Below, in pieces: positions 1-8,761 of a stretch of DNA of 44,233 bases. The notes beneath the pieces are model-generated. The model made no database searches and had not been told where the DNA came from. It saw only the letters and a program-made list of their open reading frames with translations. This DNA comes from Clostridiales bacterium (lineage in GTDB: Bacteria; Bacillota; Clostridia; UBA1381), in NCBI GenBank assembly GCA_029219925.1, contig JAQXUJ010000057.1, forward strand, positions 1 to 44,233, in the 5' to 3' direction. Both the position numbers and the translations under genes were made by a program. Within the stretch, counting starts at the first letter, position 1. Each line of letters begins with the position of its first letter.

Positions 1-7
1 TTCCTCC
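1..7 (-). promoter_or_regulatory. candidate ribosome binding site for a gene beyond the left edge
   Basis: Read on the minus strand, the window ends in GGAGGAA, a strong Shine-Dalgarno sequence 59 bases after the glgP stop. It suggests that another gene of the glycogen operon starts just outside the window on the left. That gene cannot be seen. Confidence 0.5.
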
Positions 8-13
8 ACTGTA

Positions 14-42
14 CAAAGAGCAGACCTTAAGCCTGCCCTTTG
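14..42 (-). other. intercistronic stem-loop downstream of glgP
   Basis: On the minus strand, CAAAGGGCAG and CTGCTCTTTG form a 10-bp stem with one G-U pair around a 9-base loop. The stem is followed by a candidate RBS rather than a T-run, so a terminator is unlikely. A processing or translation-control hairpin between cistrons is more plausible. Confidence 0.5.
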
Positions 43-65
43 AAAATTTATTCTGTAATCACCGA

Positions 66-2522
66 TTATTTAATCGGCTCTAAATGCCATATTTCTCTGT
101 TATAATCGTCAATTGTACGGTCAGATGAGAAATATCCGCTGGACGCCGTATTCATAATCGCCATATGCCACCACTTTGACTTGTTATTGTAATCCTTGGA
201 TATTCTGTCCTGTGTCAGACAGTATGCTTCGAAATCGCGCAGCACCATATAGGTATCGGGGAAACCGTAATCTCCGAACAGCAGGGTCTGGTAAAGATCC
301 CGGAAAATCTGGGTATTTTCCGGCTCAATCTCTCCTGAAATCAGCTGGTCAAGAGCTTTACGCAGCGCGCTGTTGGTGGAATAAATCGTCTTAACCTCGT
401 CGGAATTGTTATACTTAAGTCTTGCGGCGACCTCCTCCGCCTTAAGTCCGAAGATATAGATATTATCCTCGCCTACCTGCTCCAGCATTTCAACGTTTGC
501 GCCGTCCAGCGTTCCGCAGGTAACCGCTCCGTTTAACATAAACTTCATATTGCCGGTACCTGACGCCTCCTTGCCCGCCGTGGAAATCTGTTCCGAAACA
601 TCGGCGGCAACCACAAGCTTTTCCGCAATGGACACGCCGTAGTTCTCAAGAAATACCACCTTGATTTTTCCTTCTATTCTCGGGTCATTGTTAATCATGT
701 CCGCCACAGAGTTTATCAGCTTGATTATCAGCTTTGCCCGCTGATATCCCGGCGCAGCCTTTGCGCCAAAAATATATGTCTTAGGCGTATATTCATGTCC
801 CGGGTTTTCCACCAGCATATTATACTCCGCGAGAATATGCAGAACATTTAAAAGCTGGCGCTTATATTCGTGCAGCCGCTTCGCCTGAACGTCAAAGATA
901 GAGTTGGGGTCAACGTCGATGCCGTTATGCTCCTTGATGTATTCGGCAAGCTTAACCTTATTTTCATGCTTGATTGCCGCAAACCGCTCCTGAAATTCCT
1001 TGTCATCAGCAAATTCCTTAAGTCTTTCCAGCTGCTTATAATCCCTGATCCAGTCCCTGCCGATTTTTGACGAAATCAGCTCGGTAAGCGCCGGGTTACA
1101 GTTGGCAATCCATCGGCGGAAGGTAATTCCGTTGGTGATTGCATGGAAACGGGACTTATCCAGCCTGTAATAATCGGCAAAAATATCACTGGTCAAAATC
1201 TTTGTGTGCAGCTTGGAAACACCGTTTACCGCAAAGCATGTCGCCAGGCACAAATTTGCCATAAACACCTGATTATCCGAAATAACCGCCATCCATTTCT
1301 GTTTTCCGAAATCGTTGGGATAAACCATTTGCAGATTTTCCATGAGCCTGCGGTTAATTTCCTCAACTATCATGGAAATTCTCGGCAAAATCCGTTTGAA
1401 CATATCAAGAGGCCATTTTTCCAGTGCCTCGCTCATTACCGTATGGTTTGTGTAGGCGAATGTTCTTCTTGTAATATCCCATGCCTCATCCCAGCCAAGT
1501 CCCTTATCGTCAATAAGAATCCGCATAAGCTCCGGGATTGCCAGTGTCGGGTGAGTATCGTTTATATGGATAACAGCCTTTTCCGGCAGGTTGTGCCAGT
1601 CATAGCCGTACCGGCTTTCATACTCCTTCAAAATCCACTGAATTGTGGCGGAAACCAGGAAATACTGTTGCTTCAGACGCAGCTCCTTACCCTCGGTATG
1701 ATTATCCTCCGGATACAGCACCTTGGAGATAAGCTCCGCCAGCTGCTTTTCCTCGGTGGAGCGAATGTAATTACCGCTGTTGAACTCCTGCATATTCATG
1801 ACGTCGGGAGCCTTCGCCGACCACAGGCGCAGCTTGTTTACTATTTTTGAGTCATACCCCACCAGCGGCACATCATAGGGCATTGCAATGATTGTATGGG
1901 CATTTTCGTATCTGAAGGAAAAATGTCCGTCATTCCAGTCGGTATACACCTGTCCGCCGAAGCTTACCGTTACCGATTCCTCCGGACGGGCAATCTCCCA
2001 CGCATTGCCGTTTTCAAGCCATGTGTCGGGCAGCTCGGTCTGATATCCGTCAACAATTTTCTGTCTGAAAAGTCCGTATTCATACCGGATGGTACAGCCA
2101 TAGGCAGGCAAATCCATAGTCGTCAGGGAGTCCATAAAACATGCCGCCAAACGTCCCAGTCCGCCGTTTCCCAAGCCGGCGTCATTTTCCAGCTCCACAA
2201 CGTCGGACAGCTCATATCCCAATGCCTTAAGCGCTTTTCTATATGTTTCTGTCTGCATTAAATTCAGTATGTTTGACGCCAGCAGCCTACCCATCAAAAA
2301 TTCAAAGGACAGGTAATACAGCTTCTTTGAGCCTTCCTTTTTGACCTCCTTATGGGAAATCGCCCAGCGCGCCATTATCTGATCTCTTGCCGTCAGCGCA
2401 CAGGCAGTATATACCATCTTAGGCGTGGCGTCCTCAAGCGTTTTTCCGAAGTGACGGGAAATTTTTCCCTCAATTTCATTTTTCAGTTCCGTTTCTTTTG
2501 CATTAAGCTTTACCTTTTCCAT
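66..2522 (-). CDS. glgP: glycogen/starch/alpha-glucan phosphorylase
   Basis: Cytoplasmic PLP-dependent phosphorylase (GT35) that releases glucose 1-phosphate from alpha-1,4-glucans. The 818-aa product has the usual length of bacterial GlgP. Recognisable parts are the N-terminal EFLMGRLL block, the GLGNGGLGRLAACF region near residue 115, and the PLP-lysine motif EASGTGNMKF with the lysine near residue 660. The ORF track starts one codon earlier at a TTG; I prefer the ATG at 2522, about 9 bases after AAGGAAA. The gene lies 29 bases downstream of glgA on the same strand, so the two are probably co-transcribed and give a synthesis/breakdown pair. A hairpin and a candidate RBS follow the stop, which suggests that the operon continues to the left. 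The family assignment is secure; the preferred glucan is not determined by sequence. Confidence 0.96.
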   Translation of the reverse strand: MEKVKLNAKETELKNEIEGKISRHFGKTLEDATPKMVYTACALTARDQIMARWAISHKEVKKEGSKKLYYLSFEFLMGRLLASNILNLMQTETYRKALKALGYELSDVVELENDAGLGNGGLGRLAACFMDSLTTMDLPAYGCTIRYEYGLFRQKIVDGYQTELPDTWLENGNAWEIARPEESVTVSFGGQVYTDWNDGHFSFRYENAHTIIAMPYDVPLVGYDSKIVNKLRLWSAKAPDVMNMQEFNSGNYIRSTEEKQLAELISKVLYPEDNHTEGKELRLKQQYFLVSATIQWILKEYESRYGYDWHNLPEKAVIHINDTHPTLAIPELMRILIDDKGLGWDEAWDITRRTFAYTNHTVMSEALEKWPLDMFKRILPRISMIVEEINRRLMENLQMVYPNDFGKQKWMAVISDNQVFMANLCLATCFAVNGVSKLHTKILTSDIFADYYRLDKSRFHAITNGITFRRWIANCNPALTELISSKIGRDWIRDYKQLERLKEFADDKEFQERFAAIKHENKVKLAEYIKEHNGIDVDPNSIFDVQAKRLHEYKRQLLNVLHILAEYNMLVENPGHEYTPKTYIFGAKAAPGYQRAKLIIKLINSVADMINNDPRIEGKIKVVFLENYGVSIAEKLVVAADVSEQISTAGKEASGTGNMKFMLNGAVTCGTLDGANVEMLEQVGEDNIYIFGLKAEEVAARLKYNNSDEVKTIYSTNSALRKALDQLISGEIEPENTQIFRDLYQTLLFGDYGFPDTYMVLRDFEAYCLTQDRISKDYNNKSKWWHMAIMNTASSGYFSSDRTIDDYNREIWHLEPIK

Positions 2523-2551
2523 CAAAGACTATTTCCTTTCGCCATCTAATT

Positions 2552-4276
2552 TTATCTGCGCGGTTTATCCGCACTTTTTTTCCGTCCGCCGGACGGCTTT
2601 TTAGCCGCTTTAGCAGAGGCTTTTTTCTCCGTTTCAGGCACTGATTTTGCAATCTCCGCCTTGGTTTTTTTCAGTTTCTCCGAGCGTTCCTCCTCGGTTT
2701 GCTCCGCAAGAACCTTTTTGTCCTTGGACGCCGTTTCCGCCGCCCATGCGCTCTCTGCCGCAGCAGTATCCTTTGCAATTGCTCTCGCAAAGCTTGCAGA
2801 CTTTTTCGCCGGCTTTTCCGGCTCCTTTTTCGGGGAATTAACCGACATTCCTGTTATTTCCTCATAAAGCGCAATATATTTATCCGCCGACGCACTCCAC
2901 GAAAAGTCCTTGGACATTGCGTTTTTAACCAGCTTATTCCACGCACTGCGATTGTCGTAGTAGGTACGCATTGCGTAATTTATAACATGCATCATATCCT
3001 CTGCATTATATGCGGCAAAGGAAAAACCCGTGCCTCCTCCGGTATACTCGTTGTATGCGTCAACAGTATCGGCAAGACCTCCCGTTTCTCGCACAATCGG
3101 CAGCGTTCCGTAGCGCATGGAAATGAGCTGCGACAAGCCGCACGGCTCGAATCGCGACGGCATCAGAAATGCATCGCATGCCGCATAAATCTTATGGGAC
3201 AGCTCGTTGGAAAAATAAATATTAGCCGAAACTCTGTCGGGATATTTCCACGCATAGTGTCGGAACATATTTTCGTAGCCTTCGTCGCCGGTTCCCAGCA
3301 CTACCACCTGATATCCGCCCTCACAAAGCCGTTCCATAACGCCGGCAATCAGGTCAAACCCCTTCTGATCGGTAAGCCGTGACACTATTCCGACCATGAA
3401 CTTATTTTCGTCCACCGGCAGATTAAGCTCCTTTTGGAGCGACGTCTTGTTCTTCTTTTTCCCTTCAAGACTGTCAGCCGAGTAATTGTTGTATATAATG
3501 GCATCGGTTTCGGGACTCCAATCCTCTGAAATGCCATTTACAATTCCGCATAAATCTTCGCTGCGTGCAGACAAGAGTCCGTTTAAGCCCTCGCCGTAGT
3601 CCGGCGTTGTGATTTCCTTGGCATATGTTTCCGAAACGGTTGTAATCTTATTGGCGTATACCAGTCCGCCCTTCAAAAGGTTGGCGTCCTTGTAATATTC
3701 CAGCTTATCCGAGGTAAAATAATAATCACCTATCGCCATTGCGTCCTTGATTTTAGCCAAGTCCCACCGTCCCTGAAATTTTAGATTGTGAATTGTCATA
3801 ACCGTTTTAATCCCGCGGTAGAAGGGATTGTCGTAAAAGGTGTCTAAAAAGACCGGGATAGGCGCAGTCTGCCAGTCGTTGCAGTTGATTACGTCCGGAC
3901 GAAATTCCAAGGTCGGCAGAAGTGACAGCACTGCTTTTGAGAAAAAGATAAATTTCTCGCAGTCCAGATGAATATAATCGTAGGGCTTATCTCCGCCGAA
4001 ATAATACTCGTTATCTACAAAATAGTATTTGGTACCCTTGTACTCCATAGAAAAAACACCGCAATATTGCCGTCTCCAGCCCACATTAACATAAATATGG
4101 GTGATATACGTCATCATATCCCTGTATTTCCGGTCAATGCACCGATACAGCGGGAGCATAACCCGGCAGTCCGCTCCCTTTTCCTTAAGGGTTACAGGCA
4201 GCGACCCTGCAACATCGCCAAGTCCGCCCGTCTTAACAAAGGGTGCGGCTTCAGATGCAACATATAAAACATTCAT
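2552..4276 (-). CDS. glgA: glycogen synthase with a basic C-terminal tail
   Basis: ADP-glucose-dependent glycogen synthase (GT5), extending alpha-1,4-glucan chains in the cytoplasm. The N-terminus holds the substrate-binding motif KTGGLGDV at residues 16-23. The GT-B C-terminal half contains VGIVSRLTDQKGFDL and the MPSRFEPCGLSQL active-site stretch. The catalytic region ends near residue 475, the normal length for GlgA. A further tail of about 95 residues is dominated by Lys, Ala, Glu and Ser and ends in a strongly basic segment. No such tail is needed for catalysis and I do not recognise a domain in it. The ATG at 4276 follows AAAGGTGG. A consensus promoter lies upstream, divergent from feoA. 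Function of the enzyme is secure; the role of the tail is unknown. Confidence 0.95.
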   Translation of the reverse strand: MNVLYVASEAAPFVKTGGLGDVAGSLPVTLKEKGADCRVMLPLYRCIDRKYRDMMTYITHIYVNVGWRRQYCGVFSMEYKGTKYYFVDNEYYFGGDKPYDYIHLDCEKFIFFSKAVLSLLPTLEFRPDVINCNDWQTAPIPVFLDTFYDNPFYRGIKTVMTIHNLKFQGRWDLAKIKDAMAIGDYYFTSDKLEYYKDANLLKGGLVYANKITTVSETYAKEITTPDYGEGLNGLLSARSEDLCGIVNGISEDWSPETDAIIYNNYSADSLEGKKKNKTSLQKELNLPVDENKFMVGIVSRLTDQKGFDLIAGVMERLCEGGYQVVVLGTGDEGYENMFRHYAWKYPDRVSANIYFSNELSHKIYAACDAFLMPSRFEPCGLSQLISMRYGTLPIVRETGGLADTVDAYNEYTGGGTGFSFAAYNAEDMMHVINYAMRTYYDNRSAWNKLVKNAMSKDFSWSASADKYIALYEEITGMSVNSPKKEPEKPAKKSASFARAIAKDTAAAESAWAAETASKDKKVLAEQTEEERSEKLKKTKAEIAKSVPETEKKASAKAAKKPSGGRKKSADKPRR

Positions 4277-4301
4277 ACCGATACCACCTTTCCTATCTTA
4301 T

Positions 4302-4330
4302 ATGATACAACAAAATCGCAATTTTGTCAA
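4302..4330 (-). promoter_or_regulatory. glgA promoter with palindrome in the spacer
   Basis: On the minus strand TTGACA (4330-4325) is followed after exactly 17 bases by TATCAT (4307-4302), 26 bases before the glgA start codon. The spacer contains the inverted repeat ACAAAAT-cgca-ATTTTGT (4310-4327), which overlaps the -35 box and is a candidate operator. The promoter is well supported; the operator is inference. Confidence 0.7.
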
Positions 4331-4370
4331 TTAAATTGCCCAATTTAGGATTTGTCATTTATAACAAAAA

Positions 4371-4392
4371 TAATCATAAATATTAATGATTA
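4371..4392. promoter_or_regulatory. inverted repeat upstream of feoA, candidate metalloregulator operator
   Basis: TAATCAT and ATGATTA form a perfect 7-bp inverted repeat separated by 8 bases. It lies 13 bases upstream of the feoA -35 box in the divergent glgA/feoA gap. An iron-responsive repressor (Fur- or DtxR-type) site would be expected at a feo operon, but the sequence does not match a canonical Fur box closely. The palindrome is seen; the regulator is inferred. Confidence 0.4.
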
Positions 4393-4405
4393 CCCGTGAT
4401 TTTTA

Positions 4406-4434
4406 TTGACTTTTTGCATATTAGGTGTTAAAGT
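4406..4434 (+). promoter_or_regulatory. feoAB-dus promoter
   Basis: TTGACT at 4406-4411, a 17-base spacer, then TAAAGT at 4429-4434. Transcription would start near 4441, giving a very short leader that begins at the feoA ribosome binding site (GGAGGAG, 4442-4448). Confidence 0.65.
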
Positions 4435-4457
4435 ATACATTGGAGGAGAATGAGTTT

Positions 4458-4685
4458 ATGAAATTATCTGAGGGAATTAAAGCAAATACATATATAATAG
4501 ATCATATTGACCTTAACATCAATGTTACGCGCCGTCTGCAAATGCTGGGAATGACTCGCGGCACTAAGGTTCTCGTGCTTAACAAAAAAAACCATGGACC
4601 TATGATTATCAAGGTGCGCGGAACCAGATTCGCACTGGGGAAGGGCTTTTGCGACGGAATTTTTGTGGAGGTGCCTAAAAGATGA
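4458..4685 (+). CDS. feoA: ferrous iron transport protein A (SH3-like)
   Basis: Small cytoplasmic FeoA-domain protein of 75 aa that assists FeoB in Fe(II) uptake. The core TRRLQMLGMTRGTKVLVL and the closing ALGKGFCDGIFVEV are typical of the SH3-like fold. The track opens at a GTG 33 bases upstream, but GGAGGAG at 4442-4448 sits 9 bases before the ATG at 4458, so I start there. The stop overlaps the feoB start as ATGA, indicating translational coupling. Its own promoter lies directly upstream, with a palindrome that may be the iron-dependent operator. Confidence 0.93.
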   Translation: MKLSEGIKANTYIIDHIDLNINVTRRLQMLGMTRGTKVLVLNKKNHGPMIIKVRGTRFALGKGFCDGIFVEVPKR

Positions 4686-6772
4686 AGGATTTGACAATTG
4701 CATTTATAGGTAATCCCAACTGTGGGAAAACAACTCTCTTTAATGCCTACACCGGAGCTAACCTGAAGGTTGCTAACTGGCCCGGCGTAACGGTGGAAAA
4801 AATCGAAGGACACATGAACTACAAGGGCCGCTCCATAAAGCTTGTGGATTTGCCGGGAATATACTCTCTTACCTCCTACACCATGGAGGAAAAGCTATCC
4901 CGTGAGTATGTGATGGGCGACGACGTAGACGTTATCATCGACGTTGCCGACGCCTCCAGTCTTGAACGCAATCTGTACCTGACTCTTCAGCTTATCGAGC
5001 TGGGAAAGCCGGTGGTTCTGGCTCTTAATATGATGGATATTGTCGAGGAGCGCGGCATGGAAATTGATATGCACCGCCTTCCCGAGATGCTGGGGATTCC
5101 GGTGGTGCCCGTGAGCGCACGAAAGCGCACCGGACTTGACATTCTCATACACGCCGCCGAGCATCATGCAGGACGTCCCCATGACCTCACCGAGCATCAC
5201 CACCACGCAATGCCCCATTACGAGATTTCGGACGACGCCGAAGCCGCGGAACGCAGCTTTAATTCAAGCATTACTCTTCATTCAAAGCATCACCGCTACG
5301 TCATGGTTTATTCCGATGAAATAGAAGAAAAGCTGGATTATATCGTGGCAATATTAAAGCGCCGCTATCCCGATATGAAAAACTACCGCTGGCATGCTCT
5401 TAAGCTGCTGGAGCGGGACAGCGATATTATGCAGAAATATCCCACGGACCTTTCCGGCATTGCCGATGAAAGCTGCGAGCCGCAGATTATCAACGAAAAA
5501 TATGACTTTATACAAGAGATTATCGACGAGGTTCTGGTAAACAAAAACGAAAAGAGCGCCTTTACCGACAAGGTTGACGCCGTGCTCACCCACAGAATAT
5601 GGGGTGTTCCGATTTTCCTCGGAATTATGGCGGTTGTCTTTTTCCTTACCTTTACGGTAGGGGACTGGCTCAAGGGATTTTTTGAAAACTGGCTGGAGAG
5701 CTTTTCGTCATGGGTTTCCGCACTTCTCGGCATGATGTCGGCAAGCGACGCCGTACATTCGCTTATAGTGGACGGAATAATCGCCGGCGTGGGCGGAATA
5801 CTGACATTTCTGCCCAACATATTTATACTTTTTCTGGCGCTTGCATTTTTGGAGGACAGCGGATACATGTCCCGCGTTGCCTATGTCATGGACGGCATAA
5901 TGGGCAAGCTCGGTCTTTCCGGCAGAGCCTTTATCCCAATGCTGCTGGGATTCGGCTGTACCGTGCCGGCAGTCATGGCTTCCCGGGCATTGGAAAACAG
6001 GCACGACAAAATCCGTACCGTGCTGATTACGCCCTTTATGTCCTGCAGCGCAAGACTTCCGATTTATGTAATGCTGTCACAGATTTTCTTCGGAAATCAT
6101 GCACTCGCCGCGGCATATTCCATGTATATTATCGGCTTTGCAATGGCTCTATTGATAGCATTCATAATGTCTAAGGCGGATAAAAAGCATAACGTCAACA
6201 ATTTGCTTATTGAGCTGCCCGAATATAAAACTCCCAACCCGCACACAATTGCCATTTATGTCTGGGATAAGGTGAAGGACTATCTTACAAAAGCCGGCAC
6301 AACCATATTCCTTGCGTCAATTGTGCTGTGGTTTATCCTTAATTTTTGTACGTCGGGCAGAGTTACCGACATGTCCCAAAGCTTCGGCGCACATATCGGC
6401 AGACTGCTTGTTCCGGTAATGTCCACGGCAGGACTGGGCTACTGGCAGATTGTTGTTGCGCTGATTTCAGGCATTGCCGCAAAGGAGGTTGTGGTATCCA
6501 GCATGGCAGTCCTGTACGGAATAGGAAATATTTCCTCGCCGGAAGGCATGGCTGCGCTGTCCGGAATACTTACCCAAAGCGGCTTTACGGCGCTCAACGC
6601 ATACTCCATGATGCTTTTCTGCCTTCTGTACATACCCTGCATTGCCAGTCTTGCAACCATAAGCCGTGAGCTTAACTCCAAAAAACTCACCCTTTTCGCA
6701 ATTGTTATGCAGTTGGGCATTGCATGGTGTGTTTCAACGCTATTCTATCAAATCGGAGGCTTGATTTTTTGA
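4682..6772 (+). CDS. feoB: ferrous iron transporter B
   Basis: Inner-membrane Fe(II) transporter of 696 aa with an N-terminal G-protein domain. G1 is GNPNCGKT (10-17), G3 DLPG (56-59), G4 NMMD (116-119) and G5 SAR (145-147). After a cytoplasmic linker come the hydrophobic Gate domains, containing LGFGCTVPAVMA and SGIAAKEVVVSSMAVLYGIG. The linker is unusually rich in histidine: about ten His between residues 160 and 180, including a run of four. This could bind metal. The gene overlaps feoA by 4 bases, and its stop overlaps the TTG start of the dus gene. Assignment is secure; metal binding by the His-rich segment is inference. Confidence 0.96.
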   Translation: MKDLTIAFIGNPNCGKTTLFNAYTGANLKVANWPGVTVEKIEGHMNYKGRSIKLVDLPGIYSLTSYTMEEKLSREYVMGDDVDVIIDVADASSLERNLYLTLQLIELGKPVVLALNMMDIVEERGMEIDMHRLPEMLGIPVVPVSARKRTGLDILIHAAEHHAGRPHDLTEHHHHAMPHYEISDDAEAAERSFNSSITLHSKHHRYVMVYSDEIEEKLDYIVAILKRRYPDMKNYRWHALKLLERDSDIMQKYPTDLSGIADESCEPQIINEKYDFIQEIIDEVLVNKNEKSAFTDKVDAVLTHRIWGVPIFLGIMAVVFFLTFTVGDWLKGFFENWLESFSSWVSALLGMMSASDAVHSLIVDGIIAGVGGILTFLPNIFILFLALAFLEDSGYMSRVAYVMDGIMGKLGLSGRAFIPMLLGFGCTVPAVMASRALENRHDKIRTVLITPFMSCSARLPIYVMLSQIFFGNHALAAAYSMYIIGFAMALLIAFIMSKADKKHNVNNLLIELPEYKTPNPHTIAIYVWDKVKDYLTKAGTTIFLASIVLWFILNFCTSGRVTDMSQSFGAHIGRLLVPVMSTAGLGYWQIVVALISGIAAKEVVVSSMAVLYGIGNISSPEGMAALSGILTQSGFTALNAYSMMLFCLLYIPCIASLATISRELNSKKLTLFAIVMQLGIAWCVSTLFYQIGGLIF

Positions 6773-7707
6773 TAAATAAAATTCATTTGGCACCCATGGC
6801 GGGTGTAACCGACCTGACCTTCCGGCTTATCTGCAAAGACTACGGTGCGGACGGACTTACCACCGAAATGGTGAGCGCAAAAGGGCTGTACTTTGGAAAC
6901 AAACAAACAGCCGATCTCATGCGGCTTGACGAGCGGGAAAAACCTGCCGCCATTCAGATATTCGGTTCCGACCCGGATATTATTGCGGAAATCGTGCCGC
7001 AGGTTGTCGGATACGGCGCGGCATCAATTGATATTAACATGGGCTGTCCCATGCCGAAAATCGTCAATAACGGCGACGGTAGCGCCCTCATGAAAAATCC
7101 CTCTTTGGCAGGCGAAATTGTAAGGAAGGCGGCATACGCCTCGTCCATACCCATAACGGTTAAAATCCGCAAGGGCTGGGACAGGGATACCGCCGCGGAA
7201 TTTGCGAAGGTACTGGAGGCAAACGGAGCAGCTGCGATAACTGTCCACGGGCGCACACGGGAGCAGCTGTATCAGGGCAAGGCGGACTGGGACACCATTC
7301 GCGCCGTAAAAAAAGCGGTTAAAATCCCTGTAATCGGAAACGGCGACATATTCACCGCCGCCGACGCTCGGCGTATGCTGGAATATACAGGCTGTGACGG
7401 GGTTATGGTAGGACGCGGCGCACAGGGTAATCCATTTATTTTCCGGCAGATAAAGGAATACTTTGAAACCGGCACGGTCACATATTTTCCGTCCCACAGA
7501 GATAAGTTGAATCAGGCATTGGAGCATGTGAAAATACTCTGTGCCGAAAAGGGAGAAAACTGCGGAGTTAAAGAGGCACGCAAGCATATAGCCTGGTATA
7601 TCAAGGGGATACCTCACAGCTCCGAGCTTAAAAATAAAGTCTTTACCGTAACCGCGCTGTCGGATATGGTTGAACTGTTGGAATCTGCGGCACAATCACT
7701 CTGCTGA
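6769..7707 (+). CDS. dus: tRNA-dihydrouridine synthase, DusB-like
   Basis: FMN-dependent tRNA-dihydrouridine synthase with a TIM barrel and helical C-terminal domain, reducing uridine in tRNA D-loops. The start APMAGVTDLTFR is the flavin-binding strand, NMGCPMPKIVNNGDGSAL carries the catalytic cysteine (Cys93), and HGRTREQLYQGKADW and GNGDI are barrel motifs. The ORF track begins inside feoB. The better start is TTG at 6769, 9 bases after GGAGG (6755-6759), which gives 312 aa and overlaps the feoB stop (TTGA). Co-transcription with feoAB is strongly implied, though a functional link to iron uptake is not obvious. Family is certain; exact target uridine is not. Confidence 0.94.
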   Translation: MINKIHLAPMAGVTDLTFRLICKDYGADGLTTEMVSAKGLYFGNKQTADLMRLDEREKPAAIQIFGSDPDIIAEIVPQVVGYGAASIDINMGCPMPKIVNNGDGSALMKNPSLAGEIVRKAAYASSIPITVKIRKGWDRDTAAEFAKVLEANGAAAITVHGRTREQLYQGKADWDTIRAVKKAVKIPVIGNGDIFTAADARRMLEYTGCDGVMVGRGAQGNPFIFRQIKEYFETGTVTYFPSHRDKLNQALEHVKILCAEKGENCGVKEARKHIAWYIKGIPHSSELKNKVFTVTALSDMVELLESAAQSLC

Positions 7708-7728
7708 TGTCGCAGACTTCTTTTTTTT
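7684..7728 (+). terminator. possible terminator after dus
   Basis: TCTGCG and CGCAGA can form a 6-bp stem around a 21-base loop overlapping the end of dus, followed by a T-rich run. The long loop makes it weaker than the other terminators here. Confidence 0.45.
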
Positions 7729-7743
7729 CTACAAAAAATCCTA

Positions 7744-7772
7744 TTGCATGTCTATATAATACGTGGTATAAT
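7744..7772 (+). promoter_or_regulatory. promoter of the L,D-transpeptidase gene
   Basis: TTGCAT (7744-7749), a 17-base spacer and a perfect TATAAT (7767-7772), about 30 bases before the start codon. An AAGGAGA ribosome binding site follows. Confidence 0.75.
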
Positions 7773-7801
7773 TTTACTATAATTTCCGAAGGAGAACCAA
7801 A

Positions 7802-8680
7802 ATGAAAAAAGTTATTACAGCACTTATTTTGCTATTGTCGCTTTCCTGTACGGCATTTGCCGAATCCTCGGACGATGCCGAACCCGTTTCCGCTCCAAAA
7901 CAGGCGGATTTGTACATATTCGGCAGCGGCATATCTATGGAAAGCTTCCCGATAATTGAGAACGGGACTCTGTTCCTCCCGGCTAAGGAATTTTTATCGC
8001 ATCTGGGAGCCAACGATTTCTCCATAGATGAGGAAAATCAAATCACCGTAACCTACGGTGAAAAGATGATTTCCATGCACATCGGAAACACCGACGCCGC
8101 GGCAAACGGAGAGGCGGCAGTCCTGCCGGCAGCACCTTTTCTCTCCGGCGAAACCGTATATGTGCCTATGCGTTTTGCGGCAGAAGGTCTTGGCTTTACC
8201 GTGGCTGCCCATGACGATGGGGATATTCTTACGGTATCCGTAGACCTGCCCGTCACGTCAACAGCTGCGGAGGAATATATAAATTCCGCAAATCTCAGTT
8301 CGGATACGCCATATCTTGTATGGGTCAGCAAAAAAGAATATGTCGTTTACACCTTCCTTCGTGAAAACGGACGTTGGAAGGAGGTATACTCCTGTCCCTG
8401 CTCAATCGGAGCGAGCTCGACGCCGACAATTACCGGAACCTTCAAATACTTTTCTCTCGAAAAGCGCTGGTCCTATGAAGATTTTTATGTAGGTCCTATC
8501 ATGCGGTTTTACGGCGGATACGCAATACATTCGACGCTGTTAAAATATGACGGCAGCGATTATAACGCTACAGTCGGAAAAAAGCTGTCCCACGGGTGCG
8601 TACGCGTCCTTCCCAAGGATATTAACTGGATGGTGTGCTACGTGCCGCTTAAAACTACAATTCACATAACGGAAAACTAA
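7802..8680 (+). CDS. secreted L,D-transpeptidase with copper-amine-oxidase-like N-domain
   Basis: Predicted exported cell-wall enzyme of 292 aa. A signal peptide of about 20 residues ends in TAFA. Residues 35-150 show the repeat typical of the copper amine oxidase N-terminal-like domain of Clostridia (GTLFLPAKEFLSHLG, ETVYVPMRFAAEGLGF), a likely wall-binding or spacer module with no oxidase activity. The YkuD catalytic domain fills roughly residues 170-292 and carries HSTLLKYDG and the active-site motif SHGCVRV (His264, Cys266). YkuD enzymes make 3-3 peptidoglycan crosslinks or attach proteins to the wall. The gene is monocistronic, with a clear promoter and a strong terminator. Catalytic residues are intact; the exact acceptor is unknown. 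Confidence 0.92.
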   Translation: MKKVITALILLLSLSCTAFAESSDDAEPVSAPKQADLYIFGSGISMESFPIIENGTLFLPAKEFLSHLGANDFSIDEENQITVTYGEKMISMHIGNTDAAANGEAAVLPAAPFLSGETVYVPMRFAAEGLGFTVAAHDDGDILTVSVDLPVTSTAAEEYINSANLSSDTPYLVWVSKKEYVVYTFLRENGRWKEVYSCPCSIGASSTPTITGTFKYFSLEKRWSYEDFYVGPIMRFYGGYAIHSTLLKYDGSDYNATVGKKLSHGCVRVLPKDINWMVCYVPLKTTIHITEN

Positions 8681-8685
8681 TACTA

Positions 8686-8724
8686 AAAATCCCGAAACCG
8701 GAAACTCCGGATTTCGGGATTTTA
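8686..8724. terminator. bidirectional terminator between the L,D-transpeptidase and gerMN genes
   Basis: A 16-bp stem (AAAATCCCGAAA + CCGG against its complement with one bulged base) around an AAACT loop. It ends in TTTT on the plus strand and TTTTT on the minus strand, so it can terminate both converging genes. A second small stem, CTGCGG/CCGCAG, lies at 8728-8754. Confidence 0.85.
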
Positions 8725-8761
8725 TACTGCGGCGGTATTACTCCCCCACCGCAGAAATTAT

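Noticed and set aside
1143-1850. 235-aa plus-strand ORF inside glgP
   Set aside because: Antisense to conserved phosphorylase sequence, composition is atypical for protein, and no RBS is present.
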